NCBI GenBank assembly: GCA_040437565.1
Contig: JBDOQK010000025.1
Location: forward strand, 124,001-188,000
Source of the DNA: Albugo candida
Lineage: Eukaryota; Oomycota; Peronosporomycetes; Albuginales
Length of the DNA stretch: 64,000 nucleotides
Direction: 5' to 3'
In this document: one piece after another, positions 9,969 to 20,836 of the stretch
Position numbering within the stretch: position 1 is the stretch's first letter
How the letters are laid out: each line of letters begins with the position of its first letter
Position numbers and translations under genes: made by a program
Notes under the pieces: generated by a model
What the model was told of the DNA's origin: nothing
Seen by the model: the letters and a program-made list of their open reading frames with translations, nothing else
Database searches by the model: none

Positions 9969-12178
9969 TAAGCACAAGTGTTATGCTCGAGGAAGCGAAG
10001 TTATTGCGGAGTATATGATAAATGCGCGTGTGGGAGAGTATACGATGCTTGAGGATGAAAAATTTGTGGGCCTGAAGTATTGTTGAGATTTGAGCATTTT
10101 GATTCGCAGGTCACACTGATATTCGTCAGGGCGGTATAAGTAATGGAAACCAGGAAGCACGATGGTGACACTTCCATTCTACCCTTCAGCTGTCTCGGTC
10201 GCATATGGCAACTTGTATGCGAACATTATAATTCAATCATGTTGGGGGTGTACGCTTTTTTTGTTAGTGGAGTAGAGCAAATAGGTGATATACCTCTTGC
10301 AACTTGTACGCGTACATCATTTCGTCTACGATCGAGTGAGTTGTTTATGTGCTACGTTTCCAGCGGTGGGTTAAATATGGGGAGTACGTGCAAACTGCAC
10401 CGTTGGCGTTTGTATACAAGGAGTATTTAATTGCTTTACTGGTTTTCGTCTGAGTGTATCAAAAAAAAGGAGCACGGAGAGCGTTTGATGGAAATTGGGC
10501 GCGTAATGTTGTTCTCAATGGACACTCGCAGAGCGGACTGTATTGTGCCGATTGATGGTGGACGACATCGAACTTCGAACACTGTATTCGCAACGACCGT
10601 GAGCTTCATACTGAAATGAGCCTTTTGATGGTGGAGCCTTGCTGTCTGGAGATTCCAGTAAGTAGAATTGAAAGGATGGTTTGCATCAACTTCATCCAGA
10701 AATTGTATGCCATACCTTTGGGTTATGCACACCAAACGAACAGGATCAGCAAAATTCTGAGTCTGAATGATGGAGTATCACAATTGGGATTCACCTAGCT
10801 ATGTTCCAATCGACGAAGATAGCAACTGTTTGTCAGAAATGAGCAAGCGAACAACTTGAGCGAGAGTGGCCGCTATCCGGTGCAATTGGAAAGGAGCAGT
10901 CACGAAATTGGTCACATGGCAGTCGTTTTCACGTACTAGACAGCGTTGACGGCTTTCAACGGACTGGAGAACAAACGCTTTTGTGATAGCAAACGTCAAC
11001 CTTGCAGACGCCATGGGGACTCATATTCAGTAGCGCTTATAATCCCTCACCCACAAAAGTTTGATGGACGCGGCATAAAAGCGACATGACGGCAGTATGA
11101 GAGAAACTTGAAATCCATTTTTGACGCGTGCCATAGCGGCAATACAACGAACTCTTTCTCAGCATGACAACTGGAATTAAGATCTGCCATCCAAAAAAGT
11201 ATTTAGCCGCTCATTCCTCTCGGTTATACTTGAACTCATTCATGTTGAATGCCCCTGCGCTTGCGAGTCCATCCTACATATCAATGTCCATTGAAGGGAG
11301 TGCAACGATACCGATACCAAATGGGAGGTACGAGCCATGATGGAACGCCCCTTTTCACAGAGAAATGCATTCGAAGATTGACTGTGCTCTACCGGAAAAG
11401 CATCCAACACATTTCATACTTTATCCCTATACAGCGCTGTCCGAAATAAACTTTTGGGATTGCACTTACACACGACCGCACGAAGCTAAATTTATAATGA
11501 GCAACGAATCGACTTTAATTGATGATCAAGTTTACGCAGAAAGATATCGCATACGCATATATGAGGAATGCTAGCGTTGTATGTATTACGGGACGCACGT
11601 GGAAATGGTGTGAAACAAAGAATACTTGCTACGAGCTCCAGCAGCTTTCACCGTAGCAGCGCGAAACATTGCTGAGAGTCTGTGATAGAAGAAACGAGAC
11701 AACTACAAACAGAAATCAACCATTTAGATTCAAGGCTTATATTGAACTGGGCACATTGTCTGCTACAGACTCAATCTATGCGAGGAGATCCATTACGGAA
11801 GTCTCTAGACACGGGGTTGGGCTACTTAACGCAAGAGGAAGAAGGCTGTAAGAAACTAGGAACTCATTACACGCACCAAATGCACCGCACCAAGAAATGG
11901 ATTCGTGTTATGTGAAAAGTTTGGTCAGCAGACGAAGAGAGGAATGTCTATCAGATGCATTGGCTTCCGCGAGAACAATTGGGAGTTTATATGCATTAGC
12001 TGACGTTGACGCTGATTCAGATCAGTGTTTTGCTATCGATCAGATTCAAGTTAATTATGACACAGCAGGATTGCTATAAAATTGTTCTCTAACACGATGC
12101 TCGCTGCTAAATAAAATTGTCACGAAATTACCACATGCGATATAAAATGTCGACAATCGGAGTAGACTTTGCTGGTAT

Positions 12179-12346
12179 TTCAAATAACGTGACTCACATC
12201 AAATTAGGAAAGNNNNNNNNNNNNNNNNNNNNNNNNNNNNNNNNNNNNNNNNNNNNNNNNNNNNNNNNNNNNNNNNNNNNNNNNNNNNNNNNNNNNNNNN
12301 NNNNNNNNNNNNTTCAAATAACGTGACTCACATCAAATTAGGAAAG
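12179..12346. other. 100-N gap with 34-bp duplicated flanks
   Basis: N run 12213-12312. Bases 12179-12212 equal 12313-12346, so the contigs probably overlap and no sequence is missing. Confidence 0.9.
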
Positions 12347-12736
12347 GCATTAGCGCTTTTGAATGTCATCTCTTTATAATTAGCAAGATGAACGATCATC
12401 AATACGAGTACGTCTCAGCACTGATTCAACACATTGGACTAGTCGATAGAACATCTCAAATACTCAACTCGCCACAATTGGTCATTTGATATAATTCGCG
12501 CTTATGTATGCGATGCTTGCGGTATCAACTTCAACACTGACTTTTTCTCGCTAAAACTTCTTTTACTGCGCGTATCATAAAAAGGCGGAACAAAAACTCA
12601 AATCTTGCTGAAAAGTTATCGCCTAAAGTGAGTGTTCAAGAATTGAGCACTGCGCAGCCGTGAAGGCGCTAAACGAGCACGCCGCAAGAATACTACACAT
12701 AGAAAATGCATTTGTGACCTTAATCGTTGAAGTTGA

Positions 12737-13153
12737 GATTTTCATGCAAATCCATATCCGAGATGTTTCAAGAAGGAACCTTTGGTGTATGTCAGTGAAC
12801 CGGGCGACATCATGCACTCGGGAACCCATTCATTTTGGGCGGTGGAAGGTGCGACCGGGTCATTGTATCATTGATGCGACATGTATACCTTCTCATGTCG
12901 AGATGGGCGATCGATTAAAAGCTGGATCCAAACCTACTCTTCTTAGTCCATTGCACTTAATCGCCTCAACATCGCCGGCAGCAAGACAATCAACTCGCAA
13001 GAATTATCGTTTCGTATAATTCGCAGTCTCGATACGCCGCCGACAGTCTATACATTGGGATACGACCGTCATGAAGAAAGAATTTGGCACTCCGAGCTTC
13101 GACCCAACCAGCGGCAGTACATGGAACTGAGTGAACGGCTAAAACCTGCATAA
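12737..13153 (+). CDS. Unidentified spliced gene, 3' exons
   Basis: The frame ending at the TAA 13151-13153 is open back to a pyrimidine-rich acceptor (CTACTCTTCTTAG, ending 12946) and reads like a real C-terminus (VYTLGYDRHEERIWHSEL, then QYMELSERLKPA). Upstream, 12737-12828 is open in the same frame and reads EPLVYVSEPGDIMHSGTHSF; a donor-like GTGCGA follows. The 5' portion is unclear, and the possible ATG-led segment near 12388 could be its start. I do not recognise the family. The stop lies about 45 bp before the start of the LRRC23-like gene. It may be a fast-evolving gene or a partly decayed one. Confidence 0.3.
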
Positions 13154-13198
13154 TGTTTATATTTAACTGATATTAAGAAGACGCCTCTGGAGCTCGCG

Positions 13199-14471
13199 AT
13201 GCCGGAGTCTGATGCGACGCCATTGACGCATGAGCAGCTACAAAGTTGCCTAATGGCATTGGAAATACATCCTGTTACCTTGACACATGCTTATACCAAA
13301 GCCAATGTATCGTCACTCCATCTCTCAGATATCCAACTCCTCTCGAAATACCCAAATATAATGGTCAATTAATCGCATTTACCGCTGCTTTATCATAATG
13401 AGCTCGTCCGTAGCACGTTGATTGTTCTTGCAACCAGCTCAGCACTTTATCACCGCTCCAATTTATGAATTTTCTCGTTTCTGTGAACGCTTCGGAAAAC
13501 AAACTGACACAAGTATTAGGTATATATCTGAAGTTGTTTGAGATGACATAATGCACTGAAAGTGATCGATTGAGATTTCGACACTCCGCGCTGTACAGAA
13601 GAGAATGCATCGATAATCGGGAAGGATTGGTTCGGATCGACGCTCCAATACGCCAATTTGAAAGCGAATCATATTCAAAAAATTCGGAATTTGAGCCTTG
13701 CGTGTCCATTTCTAACGGAATTACACCTCTCCGACAACAAAATCATAGAAATTGACGGCATTGAAGGATTACGATATCTCCGTGTGTTGGATCTGTCATC
13801 CAATTGCTTGAAAATGCTGAAGGGATTAGCATCCACAGAATCGTCGCTTCCGGCGTTGGAGGACCTCAAGCTTGGTAATAATGCGATCGTATCAGTAGAA
13901 GAGCTTGCTTTCCTTCCTCGACTTTTGTACCTCGATTTGAGCCACAATAACGTTAGTGAATTGGTTCCTTTGCAGGCAAGTCGGTCAAATCTGGCGCTCT
14001 ATCTAAATATGACCAAAATGCTCATAGAAATGCTCCTCATTGAGGTGTTTGGATGTCTCTCATAACGCAATTGAAGACTTTAATGAGCTAAATAATTTGA
14101 TCCCACACGTACACTTTGAATCGCTCGATATCGATGCTAATCCATTGACTCAACAATATGGGTCGAAAGTAATCTATCGAGCGAGAATTCTCCGTCGACT
14201 GCAACAGCTCGCGATTTTAGATGGAGATCTTGTAACGTGTAAGGAAAAGGTAAAAGCAATGGTCATGCACGGGTCTGAATCAGCATCTCGACGACAAGTG
14301 TTCCAAATGTATCTCCCGCAACATTCTTTCATCGATGTTGTGTACGTATTATGTGCCATTGATCTGACTATATTTCAACATCTAATGCGTAGAGACGTAT
14401 TGGATTTCGAAGAAGATCACGCTTTAAAAGTACAAATTCCCGTGGATAATAAATCGATGTATGATGTGTAA
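13199..14471 (+). CDS. LRRC23-like leucine-rich repeat protein
   Basis: Four exons (13199-13363, 13414-13519, 13575-13975, 14028-14471) join to 371 residues. The order is a helical N-cap (LTHEQLQSCLMALEIHPVTL), then about eight SDS22-type LRRs and a C-terminal cap. LRRs include IMHVDCSCNQLSTLSPL, LTELHLSDNKIIEIDGI, LRVLDLSSNCLKML, LLYLDLSHNNVSELVPLQ and LRCLDVSHNAIEDF. The layout and N-terminus resemble LRRC23, a radial-spoke-associated axonemal protein, which fits a zoospore-forming organism. Intron 3 (13976-14027) has a GC donor in strong context (CAG|GCAAGT). Because the exons are short, most of this gene is invisible in open-frame scans. The LRR call is firm; the LRRC23 assignment is moderate. 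Confidence 0.72.
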
Positions 14472-14977
14472 AGATTAAAATATTAAAATTGTTTGCTCAC
14501 GTGCGAGATACTGACATCAGGTAGTTGTCGTCAGCTTCCGCATCGTTAAATTTCGACGCTAATTAGACGCTACTGACGAGAATGAAAAATTAAGCCTTTT
14601 ATTTGTTTCAATCCATTGAGAAGGATCTTGCTTTCCTGTGTACATATGGAAAAGCTTATACATATACTACATCGTCTCTGCACCTGTTTGCATAGAGAGT
14701 CATTTCAGTCACTTTTGGTTCGCACGAAATCATCCGTCTGGCTTTTAGCTGCAAATTATCTGCGAATCATTGGTATTCTAATATCAAGATAATCTCATAC
14801 TCATCCTATCATCATTCTTCTTCTCTATCGCGATTCAGAATCGAACATCTGATTCCATCGGCTTGGACGAAAACGGTTCGAATTTCGTCTCCTTCTGCAG
14901 AAAGCCAAGTCATTCCGGATCTATTATCTGTTTTCTCATAAACTATTTAGGCTGGCGGTTGCTTGGATCATTGTAAG
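14472..14977. other. Intergenic, no gene seen
   Basis: About 500 bp between two plus-strand genes. It has no credible open frame; it probably holds the 3' end of the LRR gene and the promoter of the FYVE/WW gene. Confidence 0.55.
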
Positions 14978-17026
14978 ATGCCATCTTCCTTCACAGCTAA
15001 AAAAGCATCATTTGGCCACCAAAAGTATGAAGTAAACCACCGCGTTACAGCGAGTACAAAACCATCCAACCTGTTCCAATTACCACATGTACAGAGTCTA
15101 TCAGAGGAGAATAAGGAAGCGATGATTGAATTTATTGACGCGTCGGTAACGGAAGCGCATAATCTATGCTTCGGTCAAGGAAAGGTACGGTGGTGTCCGT
15201 CTCGAAATCGATCTGGAATCACAACCTATCACGGTAAAGCTGATCCATCGTTACACATCGATATGGCGGTCAAGACGAATTGCACCATACTCGGATCATT
15301 TGACGAAGTTATGGATCTTCTCACAACCGAGTCTTCCGAGGATTTTACTTCGTTTGAGTCTGCGATCGATCCGTCCGTATTTCTGGATGGAATCATATTG
15401 AAAACACTCGTTCCGCGCACACCGGAAGGTCGTTTTATCTGCTTGAAATGGCACTGTACAAAATCACTTGCACCCTTAACGACTAAGCCTCGAGACTATA
15501 CGTATGTGGAGATTATGGATCATTTTACGGATCAAAATGGACGTAAATTTGGATTCCAATTATCAAAATCGATCGAAGCGGATGAGATCAAAAGCGATGA
15601 TGCCAGTCGACTCTTTTTACGCGGAAAAATTCTCTCGTTCCATATCTTTGTTCAGATTGATTCTAAAGCAACGGAACTACACTCTATGCTGATCCACAAT
15701 TACGCGGAGCGTCAGCCCGCATGGCTTATCAACAAAATAGAAGAACAAACTTCGTTTCGTGTTGCCAAACTTCGCGATCATCTGAATCACAAACGTATAA
15801 ACTTACTCCTTTCATCGATAAGTCAACGCAACAGCATGGGGAAGCAAATCTGCTGTTCCATATGCACCAAAACGTTCTCATTTGTACGGAGTAAATATGT
15901 GTGTGCGGCATGTGGTCAACTCACATGCAATCAATGCAGCGCACATTCTTCTCTTATGAGATCGTTAAATGGTAAATCGAGACCGCGAATGTGTGGGAAA
16001 TGCAATGCGACATTACAATCCATTAGAGTTTTCAGAAATTCCAACGCATACGCTCAGAAGACAATGGCTCATGAGGTATGGTCGGCCAGGAAGGAAATGG
16101 AAGATGAGACCTTTATCAGTTTGCGATCCACTTGTACCACAGACACGTTGTCCATTGAGTCATCTGAGGGGAGAATGTCACGCAATCATTCAGCCAGATC
16201 CGCTCATCAATATCAGAATTACGGGCATTCTGATTCATCAGATGGAAAATCGATCGATAACGAGGTCGACTCTTTTTCGTTTCCGGATCCGATAAGTGAT
16301 GGGATAGCATCCACTCGGCAATCACGAGCAAACCATATATTCGATCTCGGAGTTGGCAAGTACAAAGCGCACGAAGTCAGCCCAGAAAAAAGTGGTTTAC
16401 TCGAGCGAGTTTCGAGTATCATTTTCCTCAAGACTTCATCCGAATCGATCAATATGGATACAAATGAATCGGTGGAAGGTGTGGGGCCTCAGCAACTTTC
16501 GCAAACCGAAAGAGCTGATTCTGGAGTGTTCAGTGAATCAATGGCGTTGGCTGATATGCAGATTCAATTAAATCGGATGACAGAGGTTTCTAGATCTCTC
16601 CACGCAATGTGCGTCAAAGACACGAGGAAATCGTATGGCTACGAGTCATTTGGCTTGCATGATCGAGATTGCCAAAGCTATCTACGCACGGATTCTGAGA
16701 TCATGTCAAATAATGCAGAAATGCACACTCGATCTCAGCCGTTGGATTCTCCGGAATGCTTTGTTTCTGATCCAGGCAGAGCCTCAGCCAAAACTTCCAC
16801 AAACGATTGGAGTGAGCCGACACAAGCGAATGGAGAGTTTTTATCGATGCTTCCAGACTCTGTCATTATGGATGCTCTATCAAATCAAATGGAGCAAGGA
16901 TGGAAAATCGTATTATCGCGAACGACCGGAAATTTGTATTATTACAACGAAAGAAGCGGTACGACATTATGGACCGAGCCACTTTTGGAAATAGAAGAGA
17001 ACGAGGTCAACTATATGATTTTGTAG
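14978..17026 (+). CDS. START-like / FYVE-like / WW domain protein
   Basis: The first in-frame ATG is at 14978, giving 682 residues in one exon. Residues ~45-260 have the layout of the START-like lipid-binding region that precedes FYVE fingers in many oomycete proteins. Residues ~289-346 form a FYVE-type finger with CSIC, CAAC, CNQC and CGKC pairs, but the RHHCR basic patch is missing (SKYVCAACGQ). A Ser-rich linker follows. Residues ~640-670 are a WW domain (GWKIVLSRTTGNLYYYN, then TTLWTEP), which binds Pro-rich ligands. This combination is known to me mainly from oomycetes. A membrane adaptor role is inferred only. Confidence 0.75.
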   Translation: MPSSFTAKKASFGHQKYEVNHRVTASTKPSNLFQLPHVQSLSEENKEAMIEFIDASVTEAHNLCFGQGKVRWCPSRNRSGITTYHGKADPSLHIDMAVKTNCTILGSFDEVMDLLTTESSEDFTSFESAIDPSVFLDGIILKTLVPRTPEGRFICLKWHCTKSLAPLTTKPRDYTYVEIMDHFTDQNGRKFGFQLSKSIEADEIKSDDASRLFLRGKILSFHIFVQIDSKATELHSMLIHNYAERQPAWLINKIEEQTSFRVAKLRDHLNHKRINLLLSSISQRNSMGKQICCSICTKTFSFVRSKYVCAACGQLTCNQCSAHSSLMRSLNGKSRPRMCGKCNATLQSIRVFRNSNAYAQKTMAHEVWSARKEMEDETFISLRSTCTTDTLSIESSEGRMSRNHSARSAHQYQNYGHSDSSDGKSIDNEVDSFSFPDPISDGIASTRQSRANHIFDLGVGKYKAHEVSPEKSGLLERVSSIIFLKTSSESINMDTNESVEGVGPQQLSQTERADSGVFSESMALADMQIQLNRMTEVSRSLHAMCVKDTRKSYGYESFGLHDRDCQSYLRTDSEIMSNNAEMHTRSQPLDSPECFVSDPGRASAKTSTNDWSEPTQANGEFLSMLPDSVIMDALSNQMEQGWKIVLSRTTGNLYYYNERSGTTLWTEPLLEIEENEVNYMIL

Positions 17027-17199
17027 GTAGCGAGATGGAGCATCCAGTGGTAGAGCGTCTATTATTTTTGATTACGATCCGTAATTATAAAGTGCACCTA
17101 AAAACAAGTTGTAAAATGCATCTGCGAATTGCTTTATTTCCAATTTGATTGGATAAGAATGGAAATGAGATTGTGTGATTGGCGGATTTATAAAAAACA

Positions 17200-18915
17200 A
17201 TGGTTCGCATCCTATTGAGCGGAGCTGTGAACAATGCGTGGGATGAGCTTTACACGCGTATCGAGAAGCTGAATGCGCTTTCAGAAAAGAAAAACAATGC
17301 GAAATTTGATATTCTCATATGTATTGGTAAAATTGGCCTTCTTCCCGAAGCTTACACGACAGGAAAAGCTCAAATACCGATCAAAACCTATTGTATTCCA
17401 GCGTATGAAGGCACATCCACTCTTTCTACCGTCGCCTCACATTCCCAAAACGAGGAAAGAGAACTACTTGAGGCTATTCCGAATTGGTTTCTCCTTTCCG
17501 AGCCTTTCGGGATCATAGAGGTACTTCAAAATCGCTCAAATTTTCATTCACACTCAAATCCCTACAGATCGAAAGCGTCAAAATCGCGTATGTGGCCGGT
17601 GTGTCAATGGAAGCGGCAAAACAGGACGAAATTTCATTTTCCGCAGAAACGGTTCGTCTATTTGACACACTCACAATCGAAATGTAAATGTTCGCTTTAG
17701 GTCAAAGAATTTCTCACAAAAGTCAAAAATGAAAAACTCGATTTTTTCTTCAGCGCTGAATTACCGAACGGCTATTCCAACTTCTCAAATACTCAAATAC
17801 CTCCCCAGCTGTCCGATTATCGTGGATCAACACTTCTTCGAGGAATCATGCAAGAAATACAGCCACGATATCACATTACCGCCGCGATCTATCGGCCTGA
17901 AGCTGTCGATCAATGTGCTTTTTATGAGCGTGTTCCTTATTTGACAATTTGTAAGGACACAAATGCGAGGCAGATCACACGTTTGATCAATCTCTGCAGC
18001 GTGAATGACACTGTAAAGGACAAAACCAAGAAATACTTACATGCTTTACACATTACTGATACGTCCAGCCAGGATGTACAAGCCACGCAAAGCCCCTACA
18101 TGAAGATGGCGAGAACAGCAGAGCATGACATGGAGCACGCACGCAAAGTGCAGAAAGTGAGTAATCGACATACAGCAGGTCCATCGCAATTTTTCTTCGA
18201 TACCAATGTCCCTCGAGGTCGTGGGCCTCCGATCAAAGAACGAACAGAGTGCTGGTTTTGCTTGGCGACACCCGAGCTCGAACGCCATTTGATTGTGAGT
18301 ATTGGCCAGGAAGCGTATCTGGCGTTGCCGAAAGGAGCGCTCAGTCACGATCATATTCTGATCATTCCAATAGTTCACGAGAAAAGCACAATTCAGCTAT
18401 CGCCAAGTTGCAAAGAAGAGATCGAGCGATTCAAAAGTCAATTGCGGCGAATGTTTGCATCCGAAGGGAAAGAAATGATCGTTTTTGATCGGAATGTGCA
18501 TTCCATTGGTGCCGCCCATTGCCACATGCAAGTGATTGGGATTCCGGGAGATCGATCTATACATTGTAGCGAGGTCTTTGAGACCGAAGGAGCAAGATAC
18601 AATATCACATTCGAAAAGCTAGCAGCAGAGCAAAACTTGACAGAAGCGGTGGAAAATCGACCATTTTTCTATGCTGAGATGCCGGCAATGGATCAGGAAG
18701 CTGACGATAGCGTGCGTCCTCGATGTCGACTGCTTCATATTGTAATAGGAAAACATTACATGCAGTTTGGTCGACATGTTGTGGCCACTCTGCTTGGATG
18801 CCCGAGACGCACCAACTGGAAATACTGTGTGGTCGACAAAGAAGAAGAAACGATACTCACTCAGCAATTTAAGAATCGTTGGAAACCATTCGATTTCACG
18901 ATAGAAGGACGCTAG
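17200..18915 (+). CDS. CWF19L1: CWF19-like protein 1 (CwfJ family)
   Basis: Three exons (17200-17520, 17568-17651, 17701-18915) join to 539 residues, the size of human CWF19L1 (538). Domains: an N-terminal metallophosphatase-like region (MVRILLSGAVNNAWDELYTR) lacking some classical metal ligands, then CwfJ_C_1 with the HIT-like core ECWFCLATPELERHLIVSIG and the motif HCHMQVIGIP, then CwfJ_C_2 (NWKYCVVDKEEE). The family links to lariat debranching and late splicing complexes. Intron 2 (49 nt) uses the weak donor GTTCGT; joining there restores FSAET/VKEFLTKVKNEKLDFFFSAE, which matches the family. The start is the first ATG in the exon. Confidence 0.88.
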
Positions 18916-19005
18916 AGCCTGCCTATACAGTTGCAAATCGATCGCTGATTGTCTGTGTGATGTAACGATGAACTTGAATATTGATTCGATTGCCAAAGCC
19001 ATCAG

Positions 19006-20676
19006 TCAACAAGGCGAAACCTGAATGTCACCTTCGTCCTCACTGCGATCATCATCGTCTTCGTGCGGAGGAGATTCCAAATCGTATTCGAGATCGTTGA
19101 TATGCAATACATTGCTCGAAAGATCATCGATTTGCAGCTCACCTCCCGATGAATGCTCCTCATCTTCCTCGGATTCCTCGTCTTCGTGGCGAGGTCTAAA
19201 CCCCAAGCAAGTAATCACGCAGCATACCAAAAACAATAAAACTCCCATCTACACAGACGCATTATTGTAAGCTCAACATGCACGCAGCTATCGCGTACCA
19301 GCACAAGCCACGGTAAGATAATAAACAGCGTTGAAAAATGCTCACTTTGAAGCCGTGCTGACAGCAAAACGTACGGGGAAGCCAAAACTGAAATCCCAAC
19401 CAAAGGATAAATCACATCCGCTATGGAAACTGATGGGCTTTCTTTACTCGATGGAGAGTGGTCAGCCTCATTGGCGTTTTTCTTTTGTCGTGCTTCCAAA
19501 ATCGAGAGACGATATTTGAGCATTGGTTGAAAAATGTGATGTCCAATCACTGTCCATATGGGAATAAAGATGAGCCACCAGTTAATGCTTCCTAGATCTC
19601 CATCTAATTTGGCTGTGACCAGTAGCACTTGTATGATGCGTAGCAGTACAAACACCAAGCGACCACGAATTTTTCTCAAAAGCCCAGCTCGTTGTTGCTG
19701 AATGAGATCCATCGCTTGTACGCCATCTATTTCACATTGCTCCTGAAGCATTGATAGCTCATTGTATCCGTCAATTGCGATTTCAAACCATGTCAATAGA
19801 TCAAAAATAAAGTATGGAAGCATAATCTCTCGCACTTTCCAGCCTAAATCATGGTCCAGCCGTAGTGCGATGAAGATTTGCACCACAATTAACAGAAACC
19901 ATTTCACAAATCTGTAAAATTGAAAGCAAGCCGATCGCATATTTCGGTCTTTGGGATCCATTTTGCGTGCTGAGGAATATAAAGCGCATCCAAAACACGA
20001 AACAATAACCACATTCAAAATCCATAACGGGAGAAATACAATGAGCCAGTTCCAAGTGATCGTTTTGTCCACGCGCAAGCACACAATCACTACAGGAAAA
20101 AGTGTGACATTCGGTCATTTTGAAGTCATTGAGAGCTTGCCTGGGATGCTTAAAAGGAAAAAGACCGCTAATGTGACCACCAAAATGACAAAACATTTTC
20201 CCTTCATTCCAATGGCTCCAAGTGTGCCGAATAACGCGCCAACCAACTCCTACATGACATTGAGTGAGCGTCAGCTTTACACAAAATTTGGTACATACAT
20301 CAGGACTCAGGGACCCAAACTCTTCCACGAGCTTGATACCGTCTTCTCCAGCTCTACATTCGAGGTTAATGTCACGTTGGAGGATCCAATTGCATGGTTT
20401 ACTTGTCATAAATCTGCCGCTTTCGTTTATCGGATAAGACATCGTACGCTTGTTTCATTTTAGTAAACTAGAGATACACAGAGCATCAGAATCGGATGGA
20501 GTACGATAAGGGTTTAGTAGTACTTCATCTTGTGCCTCCCGCGAGTTTCCCCGCTTGTCTGGATGTAATTCCAGCGCTCTTTTGCGATACGCTTTTCTCA
20601 GTAATTCAGGCGTTGTATCGATTGAAACACCGAGTGTATCATAGTAAGTAGGGTCGCGAACGCGTTTTACAGCCAT
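19006..20676 (-). CDS. J-domain protein fused to a TMEM185-like membrane domain
   Basis: Six exons (20524-20676, 20403-20467, 20299-20353, 20141-20249, 19299-20089, 19006-19248) join to 471 residues. Residues ~8-75 are a J domain with the HPD motif (RKRALELHPDKRG), the contact that stimulates Hsp70 ATPase. A first hydrophobic helix follows at about residues 112-126 (CFVILVVTLAVFFLL). The TMEM185/FAM11-type domain comes next, recognisable from CLRVDKTITWNWLIVFLPLW and repeated hydrophobic helices. The C-terminal tail is strongly acidic and probably cytosolic. Introns are 49-56 nt; intron 4 (20090-20140) has a GC donor (CAG|GCAAGC). Each join keeps frame and family sequence. An ER or endomembrane co-chaperone is likely, with substrate unknown. 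Confidence 0.8.
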
Positions 20677-20836
20677 CAAGGTACTTTTCTCTCGTTCTTT
20701 AGCGTATCGCGCAGAAGAACCGCGCGATTTCTGACTAGCTTTAGGGAGTCAGGAAATTCAGCGGCACACTATGAAGGGGTCCCAATGTGATGTGTGCACG
20801 TATATTTTCCTCAGTCACACTACTACGTCTTGTACA

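Larger units (their letters stand above)
9620..13198. other. Gene-poor, apparently decaying accessory region
   Basis: About 3.6 kb with no long open frame. It holds scattered exon-like fragments on both strands. Examples are a coiled-coil-like segment at 11682-11915 beginning VIEETRQLQTEINHLDSRL, and minus-strand segments at 10436-10800 and 10799-11014. None can be tied to a family. Two better supported items, a spliced secreted peptide (9793-9968) and a 3'-terminal exon (ends 13153), are listed separately. This fits a patch of eroded genes or fast-evolving accessory genes. Confidence 0.5.

Noticed and set aside
10436-11014. Minus-strand open frames reading like short proteins
   Set aside because: Composition is protein-like in places (for example FADPVRLVCITQR) but no family, start or splice structure could be supported.
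12470-13030. Short similarity between about 12465-12500 and 12991-13023 (shared CAACTCGC and TATAATTCGC)
   Set aside because: Only about 35 bp with mismatches and a gap; too short to claim a duplication by eye.
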